Shown here piece after piece: positions 11,489-22,977 of a stretch of DNA of 64,000 nucleotides (position 1 is its first letter; each line of letters begins with the position of its first letter). Where the stretch lies: the NCBI RefSeq assembly GCF_003672135.1, contig NC_039518.1:8248136-8312135 (forward strand), written 5' to 3'. The position numbers and the translations under genes are program-made. The stretch comes from Ooceraea biroi. Taxonomy: Eukaryota > Arthropoda > Insecta > Hymenoptera > Formicidae. A model generated the notes under the pieces. It had not been told where the DNA came from, did no database searches, and was given only the letters and a program-made list of their open reading frames with translations.

Positions 11489-14267
11489 TTGTTTGATTGT
11501 ACTACTTTTTTTAAAGTGTGTATCGTGAACAAATTACTTTCCTCTGGAAGGTATCGCATCTTCTCTTGATATGATTAAACATTTTACAATTCATTACCGT
11601 TTCTTAAAGCTTGGGAACGACCAGTCTCGCGCGTTACCGTGCGCGCGCGAGCGTGTCAATGGTCGCCAGATGACCGCAGCTCCACCCACGCGGCGATAAT
11701 AAAGTCACGGTCGATTCGTTCCTGTCGCTTTTGCCTCGGATAAGGCCTGAAAACTTGCCACGGCCGTGATCTTCGATATGCGAGTCCGCTCGCGACTCTC
11801 TCCTCCGTCCTTACCGGGCGCATTTACATCTCTACATTGCCGATAAAGGAGACCGCTACGAGACGTAAAAAGCACTCAGGAGGTCCTCGTCAACCAACCT
11901 CCGCGAACGTTGGGACACTCGCAGGCAAAAGAGGCCCCGTGCTCTCCTTCGTTTCGTAAAAACGAATTCGTTCACCCGCGATACCGTGTAGTTTGCGTCC
12001 CCCTAAACCGACAGCCAACAATTACGTGAGATTCAAATGTTCGCCGCCGCGGGTACGAAAGCTATACAATTTAAGCTCGCGCTGCGACGGCCTCGCAAAA
12101 AGTCGCAATGATTTTTATCGGTCGCTCGAGTCGCTCGCGCATACTCGTTACTCGTGCATATTCATTCGTGCAATTATCTTAATCACGATGCAAAGCGCTC
12201 GGGCGAGCCGTCGAACGCAAATCTACCCTCTCCCTGCTACTTTCTCCACATCGGATGCGTCCGTGTTCTCTAAAAACGTCGACGGTACCTTGGCATCTTC
12301 AGTGCAACGGGCCCGCGGGGCTAATCGCGAGTAATTCGCCGATCGCTCGTGCGTGTACGAATACCGGGCTCTCCAGAGAACCGTGGAGAGTTCCCCGAGT
12401 GCCATGGAGTGCGCGGCGGACGCGTTCACGACTTTCGCCTTCGAAGTTTTAGAGCGCGCGCTCGCTCGCGAGAGTGACGTGCCGTGTAATTTCGTGGGCG
12501 TATGGAGAGCAGAGACTAGAAGAGGGGATGATGAAGGGAGTGGCAGGGGATGAACAGCATGGGCGCAGCAGCGTGTCTCGAGGGAGCAGGGAGGCACTTC
12601 GCCACCAAGATGGTACGAATCAATGTGGAACTACTCGCCAACTCGAGTATCGGATTTTTCGGATATCAACTCGAGTATCGACTCGAGGATCGACAGATGT
12701 GCGCGGGCAAATACGGTTTTATTTTCTCCTTCGTTCGTTGCGGGGCATAAACTGGACGTCGCGGATGATACGATTTTCTCGCTGCTATCTCAACGACCGA
12801 AGAGACGTGCAATTTTGAGGGAGAAGTTACGGCAGAGCCCCCTCTTGCCGCTTCCTGTGGACGCTCGCGAGCAGGATTGGTGGAGGTCGAAGCGCTCGGA
12901 GAACACTGTATGCTCTTGCAAACAAATGGCCGGCAATTACCTGCAATTTGCCGTATATATATGTATATGTATACGCCAGTACCTCTTGTCCTCCCTCTCA
13001 CCCGTATCTCGTTTTCGTGAGCCTTTTCGGCGTTGCGCTTCCGCCCCGGGGGCGATACATCGATTGCCGGGTAATTGTCAGCGCTCAGCGCCCCGAAACG
13101 CAGGTGTAGCGGGGCAACAACGTGGCCCGCGGGCGCCACGTAAGTGCGTTAATTTATGTATTTCCGCCGGGGGAGACAGGTAAGGGTGGTGTCGGAATCT
13201 CGCTGCCGGGCGAGGCGCGAAATATCAGCGCTGATCCTGGCACCGACGTCTATACTAGACCGCTAACAGGCTGAACAAAAGGGAGATTTTGAGAGAGGGC
13301 GTTCAGCCGTTCACGAAACCTGAAGGAAAGGGATAAGATTGGGGGGAATCTGAAGCTTGATATATTGAACTATTACGGAACATAAGCGTATCCCTGTCCA
13401 AAGCGTAGGATGATAAAATTTCTCTCAACTCGATGCCGAACGCTGTATCGATCGTCGAAGCAAGTTCCGCGTCGCGGAAGAGATCACGATTTCGTCGGTA
13501 AAGATCGCGCGTTCGTACACTCACTGCCTGTCACACGGAAGGATGGAGGGTATCATAAAAGGAACGTTCGAGACTTTACATCGATAATAACTCGCGGTGG
13601 GGCGCCCGCGTGCGTGGGACAGAGACAGAGAGAAATAAAGAATCAACTCGATGCGAAGGAATTCGCAATGACTTAATCCCGACGCCGCTTTCTCGCCTTA
13701 AAGGGGGCATCCTCTTGCCGCGATCTCGCTCCTTTTTTCCCTCTCTCTCTTTCTCTTATTTCCGCCGCACTTGCACGTGCGCCACGTGACGCGGTGTCAC
13801 AGCTGTTACACGCCGCTTCGGGCTCACCTCTTTTACCCCCCGTGACGGTCACTGACTGTGTACAAGTGAGCAAGATCCCTCGCCGTATGACGCACTATGA
13901 CAACGAAGGAGGCAACGATGAAAGGAAGAGGTTCGCAGGGAGGAAGTGTCTCGTGTGTCCCTCCGGTCGCTCCGGTTCTTCTCCGGTCGGACACTCGATA
14001 CCGGGAACGCGTATCGCGTGTGTTGCTCGTACGTATGTACGTAGGAATCTTGCTAATGGCCCGTAGATTACCGCACGTTGCACGCAACTCCGACGTATAT
14101 ACGGGGAAGGACCATCGGGACACCCGATACCGTATGCGAGGGATCGATAGGCCGCGGCGAAAAATCTCGCTGCTCTCGCTCGAACGGTAAATCCGAAGGC
14201 GTTACGCAAGATTCGCGCTTAATCTGTTTTGCGACTCCATTTTTAAGTACGATGCAACCTGTTGAGA
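11489..14267. other. No gene recognised; GC-rich stretch
   Basis: Mostly GC- and CpG-rich sequence with many overlapping open frames on both strands (largest about 186 codons at 12623-13183). The frames overlap each other on opposite strands and are Arg/Ser-rich without motifs. I see no splice-bounded exon I would defend. It may be regulatory or intronic. Confidence 0.45.
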
Positions 14268-14522
14268 GGATTGTAAAAGGCGAAAAATAACTAGGAGACT
14301 GCCTTAGATTTGAACTCGAACTCTCCGGGATCCCTGGTTCACACACCTAGGTCTTAGGCTGTACGGCCAATACTCCTATGTTGTGATCAACTTGTTTTCA
14401 TTCCGATCCTCTATACGACCTGTCAGTCTCGACTATCTTTCCAGATCTTACAGCTCGGCCAGCCTGACATTACATTCGTCCCCGAATGTCTCCAAATCGT
14501 CAGTTCACTCCACTTGAGTCCC

Positions 14523-14685
14523 TCCCAACCTCCATTTTTGGTTCACTCTTCTGAGTCCTTCCCAACATCCATGTTGGTTCACTCCTCTGAGTCCTTCCCA
14601 ATCTCCATGTTGGTTCACTCCTCTGAGTCCTTCCCAATCTCCATGTTGGTTCACTCCTCTGAGTCCGTCCCGACCTCCATGTTCA
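14523..14685. repeat. 36-bp minisatellite in the LTR-type element (representative)
   Basis: The 36-bp repeat contains CATGTTGGTTCACTCCTCTG followed by AGTCCTTCCCAATCTC. Four to about seven tandem units occur per internal segment, which accounts for the steps of roughly 36 bp between internal segments. Because 36 is divisible by three, frames stay open on both strands (12-residue repeats such as Val-His-Ser-Ser-Glu-Ser). That is not evidence of coding. Confidence 0.85.
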
Positions 14686-14779
14686 GGCTTCACTACCGGC
14701 CAACTGCTTCTCAACTCCCTCCTCTCCGAGGGGTAGCGGATTTTATCCCACTTCTGAATTGTAAGAGGCGAAAAATAAC

Positions 14780-14866
14780 TAGGAGACTGCCTTAGATTTG
14801 AACTCGAACTCTCCGGGATCCCTGGTTCACACGCCTAGGTCTTAGGCTGTACGGCCAATACTCCTA
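14780..14866 (-). ncRNA. tRNA-Leu/Ser-like segment inside the terminal repeat (representative copy)
   Basis: Read on the - strand, TAGGAGT at one end and TCTCCTA at the other can pair as an acceptor stem (6 of 7). Next comes TGGCCGTACAGCCTAAG, similar to the A box of Leu/Ser tRNAs. A GGGATCCC variable-arm-like hairpin follows, then AGTTCGAGTTC, close to a B box. The length, 87 nt, suits a long-variable-arm tRNA. The T stem does not pair well, so this is tRNA-derived rather than a working tRNA. A run of five T follows at 14775-14771, as in Pol III terminators. Equivalent segments occur in every terminal repeat of both arrays. Confidence 0.45.
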
Positions 14867-16600
14867 CTGTTGTGATCAACTTGTTTTCATTCCGATCCTC
14901 TATACGACCTGTCAGTCTCGACTATCTTTCCAGATCTTACAGCTCGGCCAGCCTGACATTACATTCGTCCCCGAATGTCTCCAAATCGTCAGTTCACTCC
15001 ACTTGAGTCCCTCCCAACCTCCATTTTTGGTTCACTCTTCTGAGTCCTTCCCAACATCCATGTTGGTTCACTCCTCTGAGTCCTTCTCAATCTCCATGTT
15101 GGTTCACTCCTCTGAGTCCTTCCCAATCTCCATGTTGGTTCACTCCTCTGAGTCCTTCCCAATCTCCATGTTGGTTCACTCCTCCGAGTCCGTCCCGACC
15201 TCCATGTTCAGGCTTCACTACCGGCCAGCTGCTTCTCAACTCCCTCCTCTCCGAGGGGTAGCGGATTTTATCCCACTTCTGAATTGTAAGAGGCGAAAAA
15301 TAACTAGGAGACTGCCTTAGATTTGAACTCGAACTCTCCGGGATCCCTGGTTCACACGCCTAGGTCTTAGGCTGTACGGCCAATACTCCTATGTTGTGAT
15401 CAACTTGTTTTCATTCCGATCCTCTATACGACCTGTCAGTCTCGACTATCTTTCCAGATCTTACAGATCGGCCAGCCTGACATTACATTCGTCCCCGAAT
15501 GTCTCCAAATCGTCGGTTCACTCCACTTGAGTCCCTCCCAACCTCCATTTTTGGTTCACTCTTCTGAGTCCCTTCCAACATCCATTTTTGGTTCACTCTT
15601 CTGAGTCCCTCCCAACCTCCATGCTGGTTCACTCCTCTGAGTCCCTCCCAACCTCCATGTTGGTTCACTCCTCTGAGTCCTTCCCAATCTCCATGTTGGT
15701 TCACTCCTCTGAGTCCGTCCCGACCTCCATGTTCAGGCTTCACTACCGGCCAGCTGCTTCTCAACTCCCTCCTCTCCGAGGGGTAGCGGATTTTATCCCA
15801 CTTCTGAATTGTAAGAGGCGAAAAATAACTAGGAGACTGCCTTAGATTTGAACTCGAACTCTCCGGGATCCCTGGTTCACACGCCTAGGTCTTAGGCTGT
15901 ACGGCCAATACTCCTATGTTGTGATCAACTTGTTTTCATTCCGATCTTCTATACGACCTGTCAGTCTCGACTATCTTTCCAGATCTTACAGCTCGGCCAG
16001 CCTGACATTACATTCGTCCCCGAATGTCTCCAAATCGTCGGTTCACTCCACTTGAGTCCCTCCCAACCTCCATTTTTGGTTCACTCTTCTGAGTCCCTCC
16101 CAACATCCATGTTGGTTCACTCCTCTGAGTCCTTCCCAATCTCCATGTTGGTTCACTCCTCTGAGTCCTTCCCAATCTCCATGTTGGTTCACTCCTCTGA
16201 GTCCTTCCCAATCTCCATGTTGGTTCACTCCTCTGAGTCCGTCCCGACCTCCATGTTCAGGCTTCACTACCGGCCAGCTGCTTCTCAACTCCCTCCTCTC
16301 CGAGGGGTAGCGAATGAATCTCAACTATCTTCGAGGGGTAGCGGATTTTATCCCACTTCTGAATTGGAAGAGGCGAAAATAACTAGGAGACTGCCTTAGA
16401 TTTGAACTCGAACTCTCCGGGATCCCTGGTTCACACGCCTAGGTCTTAGGCTGTACGGCCAATACTCCTATGTTGTGATCAACTTGTTTTCATTCCGATC
16501 CTCTATACGACCTGTCAGTCTCGACTATCTTACAGGATAATCCTGTTTTGTGTAATCTGCTAAATATAGTTTGATATTTTGAACACTCGCAGCATAGTCC

Positions 16601-16634
16601 GTGTGTGTGTATGTGTGTGTGAGAGAGAGAGAGT
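16601..16634. repeat. TG then GA microsatellite
   Basis: A GT/TG run with one A interruption is followed directly by a GA run. Confidence 0.95.
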
Positions 16635-17579
16635 CAGAATGAGAGCTATAAAGTTATAATGAATGTGTTATTACTGACTTATCGGCTGCCTCACGGTCGT
16701 TTGTCAACCCTGTTTTGCACGGTTACATGCATTTTATTATTGCGGCGCTTAAAGCCTTGTAACGGACGCGCGCAGCATTTATTTTCGAGCCGCTCGGAGG
16801 CTCCACTTCGCCGAATGCTTGCATCCTGATCGAGTGCGTTTTAACTCACCGCAAAGCGTCTCTTTTTCACTGTCATTGACAAGGAGAGGCATGCGGGCGT
16901 TATTTCGGGCCCCCGAGCGAGCAATTAGCGGGTACGAGACTTTTCGTGATCCGCAACCGTTCCGTTTATTCCGCTTATTAAATCGATTCGCCGGTACGGA
17001 ATATTGATTTTTATTTGCGGTTATATCGAGAGAGAGAAGATTCTCGGGACACGCGCGCGTGCGAATAAATACTTGTCCTCGGGGCTGCTCTCGCGGTTAC
17101 AAAGAAGCGGTTTTACGGGATTCGACCATAAATATTTTCTCAAGATCGCAGAGAGAGAGAGAGGAACTTCCAGCAACGCGTGCTATCGCGAGTAAATGTT
17201 TTCGATACAGCTTAGGTCAAATGCGATGGATGATCTGGCACGGTGCACCGCGGGAAGAACAAACGCAGACTCGAACTTTTGCACACCTGGCGATGCGCAA
17301 ATATATACCTGGATTGAGAAATGCAAATTTCTCGACACACCGCGTGTCGTTGGCCTCCCCTTCATTTTCATTTATCTACCCGTATTTGTTCAGAGAAACG
17401 ATCGGCACTCGGTCGTGCGCGTTGCAGATCGTTTATGATTTTAATCGATAAAAATCGCGCGAGCTCTGGAGAATCTCGCGGTTGATAAAGCTCGCACGGT
17501 CGCACGTGACGTCAACGTTCCGTAGAATCATTTGCATACGCCAGGGGTTACACGGCGTGCTTCGGATTAAGGAGTCATC

Positions 17580-17676
17580 AAATCAAAGTATTCCTTTTTT
17601 CTCGACCGAACTGGCAAATTTATTAATATGTATTAATTTTGCCAGTTCGGTCGAGAAAAAAGGAATACTTTGATTT
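17580..17676. repeat. Perfect hairpin, about 39-bp arms and 19-base loop
   Basis: The left arm AAATCAAAGTATTCC...CTGGCAAA (17580-17618) is matched exactly in reverse complement at 17638-17676. The loop is AT-rich. Size and geometry resemble a pre-miRNA or siRNA hairpin or the core of a very small MITE. Perfect pairing over 39 bp is unusual for a conserved miRNA precursor, which normally has mismatches. Confidence 0.9.
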
Positions 17677-18233
17677 CATTGATTCATGGCGACACAAACT
17701 TATTAATTTGAATAATTTAAGGAATCATCAGCTTACATCTCCGTTATAATTCATATTACACGCATAAACGCTCGAGCGTGTGTTAATTGCGTATCGCGAA
17801 TTTTAATTGTCTCGTTGCAGCGGTAAACTACATGTTTATCTCGGCGACTTGTCGACCATGGACCGTTTTTTTATTTATTCGCAATTAAGGCGAGTATAAT
17901 GACGACGTATCTGACGCACCTTGTACCCGCGCGCTGATCCGTCGTGACCAAAGATGAGCGGCGAAAGTGCACCGCCGCGGGATACGCGCGATATAATGGA
18001 TCAACGTAGCAGGGTACGCGGGGGATTTACCTAATTGCAATTAATGGGAGGAGATACCGCGCGGCCGGGTCACGTGAGTCAAGGATTACTAATGTGCTGA
18101 CAGGATTAACGTCGCTGAGTAATCGCGCGGTCGCGCCGCACTCATTTCGCGCGCGAGAATGTATTTATCACGCAAATTGGAAACGTGAAATTCCGCCGCG
18201 CGCCGATCGCACGCTTTCTGCGGCGTGTATTAA

Positions 18234-18954
18234 GGGGGGAGCCTGCTTTAGAACGTTGAAAATAAGGTATAATTTTACGAATTGGTTTTGGAGAAACTAT
18301 ACAGCGGATCATTATAAAACTTTGATGCATTTATTAGTACATGTTTAAAGATAAAAAATTATTTTTTCATTTGAATATATCGCCTGTAGAGGTCGTCCTG
18401 GAGGCATCTTAGTGCAGCCGGCATTGTAAATTGGTGAGCATTCTCCCGCCTCCCAAATTTCATCCAAACTGAAAAATTGAAATATTTTCTCGTTATTTAT
18501 GAATTCCCATCGTCGATGAACCTTTAATATTCATAAAAACATTAAGTTAAACAATTATTTTTGCATGAAAAGTTCAAAACCTTTGCCTAAAAATCGTACT
18601 TTTTGTGTTCTAAAGCTCCACCATTTTGGCACTTTTTTCAACTTTTTTCTTCTCTCTTTGGTTCATCGACGATGGGAATTCATAAATACGAGAACATATT
18701 TCAATTTTTCAGTTTAGACGAAATTTGGAGGCAGGAGAATGCTCACCAATTTGCAATGCCGGCGACGCGGCTGCACTAAGATTTCTCCAGGACGACCTCT
18801 ACAGCGATATATTCAAATAAAAAATAATTTTTGTTTATCTTTAAACATGTACTAATAAATGCATCAAAGTTTTATAATGATCCGCTGTATAGTTTCTCCA
18901 AAAACAATTCGTAAAATATACCTTATTTTCAGCGTTCTAAAGCAGGCTCCCCCA
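18234..18954. mobile_element. TTAA-flanked inverted-repeat element (MITE), copy 1
   Basis: It is flanked by TTAA at 18230-18233 and 18955-18958. The left end is GGGGGGAGCCTGCTTTAGAA and the right end is its reverse complement, with inverted repeats of roughly 300 bp around a central part of about 120 bp. There is no coding capacity. TTAA duplications are the mark of piggyBac-type transposition, so this is probably a piggyBac-type MITE. The terminal bases do not match the piggyBac ends I know, so the family is unconfirmed. Confidence 0.75.
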
Positions 18955-18958
18955 TTAA

Positions 18959-19363
18959 GAAACGTGTTTCGAGCGTCTCGAGTCTCCAACAATCAGCATC
19001 ATCACGATATCGCGCGATATCCGCCCGCTGTTTAAAGTCAGTTCCGTTATGTCCCTTAAACATTCGAGTATTGCGCGTATTCGAAATTCCCCGTTTATTC
19101 TGCTCCAATTTCGAGGTTGGAGTCCGGCGTATGCGCGAACTTCTTTCCCCGGTTTCCGCAATACCGTAAATTTCGACAACCCGCGCGCGCTTTTGTACGC
19201 GATTGCACAGCGTTTGCCGAGCGATTTTTCTGCGAGCCGGAATTCCGGAACGATCGAAACGCGCTCGACATTCCCGGATAAACAATCCTTCGCGTCGGGC
19301 CCGCGTATCGCGTGGGAGTACGTGCGTGCGTGCGTGTAATGTTGACCGACCTGTGCACGGCTG
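18959..19363. other. No gene recognised
   Basis: CpG-rich sequence between two mobile elements. Open frames on both strands overlap and show no motifs. Confidence 0.5.
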
Positions 19364-20235
19364 CCTGCACCCACAGAAAAGATTTCTGGACTTAATGCTA
19401 TTACTCTTTAATCTATCATAAAATAAGATCGCTATAGCGACAATCATATTTATTATTGAAAAGAAGCATATTTTAATCTTGAATAGAAAATTCGAAAATC
19501 TAGATTAAAATAATCTTGGTGCTATCTCATTAATTTTCTCAGAAGGATTTAGATACAAATTTCTAGCAAGTTCAAAATATTCTTGATTTAAGAATATTGT
19601 GAGATCTAAAAGACATCTTATTCTATTCTTCTAAGAGAATTTGTAGAATCTGCACAAAACGGCCAATATTTATGTGTTGCAATCGAAAATCGGGAAAGTG
19701 TTTCTGTTATTTACAATGAATAAGTGCAATACTCTACAAGAAATATTAAAAGTATGGAAATGTCTTATCTCGAATCTTATTTCTCAAGTAAGTATATTGT
19801 ATATACTTACTTACATTTCCATATCTTTTAATATTTCTTGTAGAGTATTGCACTTATTCATTGTAAATAACAGAAACACTTTCCCGATTTTCGATTGCAA
19901 CACATAAATATTGGCCGTTTTATCCGAATAAAGGACGCAGAAGCGCCGAGTCGACGAGCGACTGTGAGAAAATGATGCGTCGACATCGACAAAGCCTACT
20001 ATAAAGTGGCGCTAATATCAAATTATTCTACATACAAGAATATATAAGCATAAATTTGTACATGTTACTCTTGTCTCAAGACAGTAAGACAATCTTATTT
20101 AATTCGAGAGAGAAGAATAGAAATTACTGATTTAAATTAAGAATTGTTTTATTTTCATATTTTTTATGCTTGTAATACGATTAAATTAGTCAAGAATATT
20201 TTTCGTCTTGTTATCAGAAATCCTTTCTGAGGGTG
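19364..20235. mobile_element. CACCC-ended foldback element, single copy
   Basis: It starts CACCCACAGAAAAGATTTCT and ends AGAAATCCTTTCTGAGGGTG, inverted repeats of about 21 bp. Each end contains its own small hairpin (CAGAAA, three bases, TTTCTG). The middle is a second, much larger palindrome: 19656 to about 19770 pairs with about 19807 to 19921 (centre near 19788). There is no transposase. I see no convincing target duplication, so the superfamily is left open. Confidence 0.8.
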
Positions 20236-20429
20236 CACGGATTAATCGCGATGTAATCATTGATTATCACTTGGCCTTCCATTTTCATACTTACCATTGG
20301 CATCGATCATAACTCCAAGCTTGTTTGATTAAACTGTTTTTGTCCTCCTGTTTTGTTTAGACATAGTTTACGCGATTACGTGACCAGTGTCTTTTTATAA
20401 CTGGTACACGACGATTTCAACCCTCTCGC

Positions 20430-20619
20430 TACACCCACAGAAAAGATTTCTGGATTAATGCTATTACTCTTTAATCTATCATAAAATAAAATCGCTATAA
20501 CAATCATATTTATTATTGAAAAGAAGCATATTTTAATCTCGAATAAGAAAATTCTAAAATCTAGATTAAAATACTCTTGTGCTATCTCATTAATTTTCTC
20601 AGAAGGATTTAGATAAAAT
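20430..20619. mobile_element. CACCC-ended foldback element, left end only (runs into gap)
   Basis: The first 190 bp of the same element as at 19364-20235, in the same orientation, ending at the 100-N gap. Confidence 0.85.
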
Positions 20620-20719
20620 NNNNNNNNNNNNNNNNNNNNNNNNNNNNNNNNNNNNNNNNNNNNNNNNNNNNNNNNNNNNNNNNNNNNNNNNNNNNNNNNN
20701 NNNNNNNNNNNNNNNNNNN
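20620..20719. other. Assembly gap, 100 N
   Basis: Exactly 100 Ns. The left side is inside a CACCC element and the right side inside a mariner, so the join is between two repeats and may be unreliable. Confidence 0.99.
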
Positions 20720-21188
20720 CAGAGTATACTGTCGTCAACTGGATAAATTAAATGATGCCATCAAACAGAAACGTGAGAATTGGTGAATCGCAAAGGTGTT
20801 GTGTTTCACACGATAACGCTAGACCAGTACCAGTTTGGTCACTCGTGAAAATTGTTGCAGCTTGGATGGGATGTGTTACCATGATGTTACACATCCACCA
20901 TATTCGCCAGACCTGGCACCATCAGATTACCATTTGTTTGTTCTTTGCAAAATGCCTTGAATGGTAAAACCTTTACTGCTGATGAGGATATCAAATCGTT
21001 CTTGGAATAGTTTTTTGCTGAAAAAGATAAGAACTGTTTTGAGCGCGGAATCATGAAGTTGCCTGAAAAATGGCAAAAGATAATCAAACAAAATGGACAA
21101 TATATTGTTTAATAAAGTTTTGTTTCCCATGAAAAATTCGCCTTTTATTTATATAAAAAAAAACGCAATTACTTTTTGGCCAACCCAA
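20720..21188 (+). mobile_element. Mariner family B, 3' part (pseudogene)
   Basis: Matches 11030-11488 with small indels and a duplicated ATGATGTTAC at the catalytic region. It ends in TTTTTGGCCAACCCAA at 21188, followed by TA. The 5' side is lost in the assembly gap. Confidence 0.85.
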
Positions 21189-22029
21189 TATTATAAAATA
21201 ATTAAAGAAAGCTGCAATTCATTGAATTTCTAATTTTGTTATTAATTAAGAGGTTTATGATAAGAGTGATATTTACGATAAAGATTGAATTACCAGTACA
21301 AACAATGAGAATACTTGAAACCACTTGCGATTACCCGCAATATCTGAATCGCCAAGGGACGCGCGCGAGATGCGGTGCGATTAAAATGATAAATCCGCCG
21401 GTTACGGTATGAAATCCGCTACGGTATGCACGGAGCCGTCGCTCGAAGGTAGATCACCTGTCGTTACCTATTAGTCAAGGGGACCTCGTAATTATTAGCT
21501 GCCGGGCCCATTAGCGTTAAGGAGCAGAGCGTCCCGTTCTCGACCTGCATCATCGCCTAGAGCGAAGCTCGGCCGTTCGTCGTTCACCTAGTCCCAGAAA
21601 TATTTCAGCGGGGGCTAATGAATTTTGATAGCCGGATCTGCCGCGTAATCGCGGGCCCGCGAGCGTGTCCGATCGCCGCCGTTTCGTAAAATCGTCGATC
21701 TCGGGACGGTGCAGTTACATCGCATTTTTATCGCGTCGAGAGAACGCGATGACGGTTAAATCGAACGTCACGAACGTCGGCGGAGAGCTGAGTTTAATTG
21801 GGGGTTGAAGAGGCACGGGGATAGATTTACGGAATTATGAGTTATGTCTCACGTGATTTCTCCTCTCTGTTGCAGGAAGACGTTCCTTCGCAAGCTAGAT
21901 GATGTTCGTCAGGTTCTGCAGGCAAGCTCCGAATGGTGAGTACTTCGAAATGTCAGATTTATAGGCGTGCTGCGTTAGTCATGAATTTAATATGATTTAA
22001 TATAATTTTAATACAGATATAATTTCATA
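21189..22029. other. No gene recognised apart from a possible short exon
   Basis: AT-rich then CpG-rich sequence. The only gene-like signal is the splice-bounded block at 21876-21935. Confidence 0.45.
21876..21935 (+). other. Possible 60-bp exon
   Basis: A pyrimidine-rich tract ending TTGCAG precedes it and GTGAGT follows it, both close to consensus. One frame is open throughout (Lys-Thr-Phe-Leu-Arg-Lys-Leu-Asp-Asp-Val...). In another frame a stop is followed at once by two ATG codons from 21899, which would suit a first coding exon (Met-Met-Phe-Val-Arg-Phe-Cys...). I do not recognise either peptide. It may belong to a gene whose other exons lie outside the window. Confidence 0.35.
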
Positions 22030-22031
22030 TA

Positions 22032-22977
22032 CAGGGTGTTTCCCCTAACTGTAGCACTTAGAATATCTCTGCTTCCTTTGATGATATGAAAAAAGTCAAA
22101 GGACGAAAATTGTTCCATTCAAAGAGACTAGTACTCTGGTAAGAAAATTATTTTTTTAATGTGACCTTTCACAAGATATCAAGGTCATGAACATTTTTTT
22201 AAATGAGATGGTATATTTTCCTTAACGAAATGATGTAGCTTGTAAAAAAACAAATTCAACCGTACAGAATATGTTGACCTTCAAATGACTTTGAACCACA
22301 AAAATCACGTTTAGGAAAAGAAACTCTATTTATTGTATGTATAACTACAAAGATATACCTTTTTTACAGATGTTCGAAATGATCACCGTTTACTTCCATA
22401 CACTTTCGAATTCGATGAATAAACGATTGTTTTACGTTTTTGAGAGATTCCGGAGTAATTGCGGTGCACGCACGCTGAATTCTTTCTCGCATATCTTCAG
22501 GTGTTGTCGGAATATCGCGATAAACTTCATTTTTTAGGTGCCCCCAAAGAAAAAAATCAAGAGGCGTAAGATCTGGTGATCGAGCCGGCCAAGAAATTCT
22601 TCCACCACGTCCAATCCAGCGATCAGGAAATGATTCGTTGATATGTTCTGTGCAAATGATGTTTATCGCGAGACAATAAATAGAGTTTCTTTTCCTAACC
22701 GTGATTTTTGTGGTTCAAAGTCATTTGAAGGTCAACGTATTCTGTATGGTTGAATTTGTTTTTTTACAAGCTACATCATTTCGTTAAGGAAAATATACCA
22801 TCTCATTTAAAAAAATGTTCATGACCTTGATATCTTGTGAAAGGTCACATTAAAAAAATAATTTTCTTACCAGAGTACTAGTCTCTTTGAATCGAACAAT
22901 TTTCGTCCTTTGACTTTTTTCATATCATCAAAGGAAGCAGAGATATTCTAAGTGCTACAGTTAGAGGAAACACCCTG
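22032..22977 (-). mobile_element. Non-autonomous DUF4817-type (IS630/Tc1/mariner superfamily) element with 305-bp inverted repeats
   Basis: It is flanked by TA (22030-22031, 22978-22979). Ends are CAGGGTGTTTCCCCTAAC and its near reverse complement; inverted repeats run 22032-22336 and 22673-22977. The 336-bp centre retains, on the - strand, the C-terminal part of a transposase (stop codon 22364-22366): Arg-Trp-Ile-Gly-Arg-Gly-Gly, then Trp-Pro-Ala-Arg-Ser-Pro-Asp-Leu-Thr-Pro-Leu-Asp with the third catalytic Asp, as in the element at 52251-53822. The N-terminal two thirds are deleted, so it could only move with help from a related transposase. Confidence 0.8.

Larger units (their letters stand above)
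14272..16534. mobile_element. Tandem array 1 of a miniature LTR-type element (5 terminal repeats, 4 internal segments)
   Basis: About 182-bp repeats that begin TGTAAGAGGCG and end CAGATCTTACA occur at 14272-14452, 14760-14941, 15285-15465, 15810-15990 and 16365-16534 (the last lacks about 10 bp near its end). They alternate with 307-374-bp internal segments. The whole array is bounded by GGAT at 14268-14271 and 16535-16538, a 4-bp target duplication. TG...CA ends plus a short duplication are LTR-retrotransposon traits, and the size and lack of coding potential fit a TRIM. Each internal segment holds a 36-bp minisatellite. Primer-binding site and polypurine tract are not convincing in either orientation. 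Confidence 0.7.
16539..18229. other. No gene recognised
   Basis: Contains a TG/GA microsatellite at 16601-16634 and a short perfect hairpin at 17580-17676 (listed separately). Otherwise it is mixed-composition sequence with only short open frames. Confidence 0.5.

Noticed and set aside
12623..13183. 186-codon + frame overlapped by a 157-codon - frame
   Set aside because: Both are open in the same GC-rich DNA and neither shows domain character or splice context.
14514..16399. CRISPR-like regular 36-bp repeats
   Set aside because: The repeats are contiguous with no unique spacers, inside a eukaryotic transposon; this is a minisatellite.
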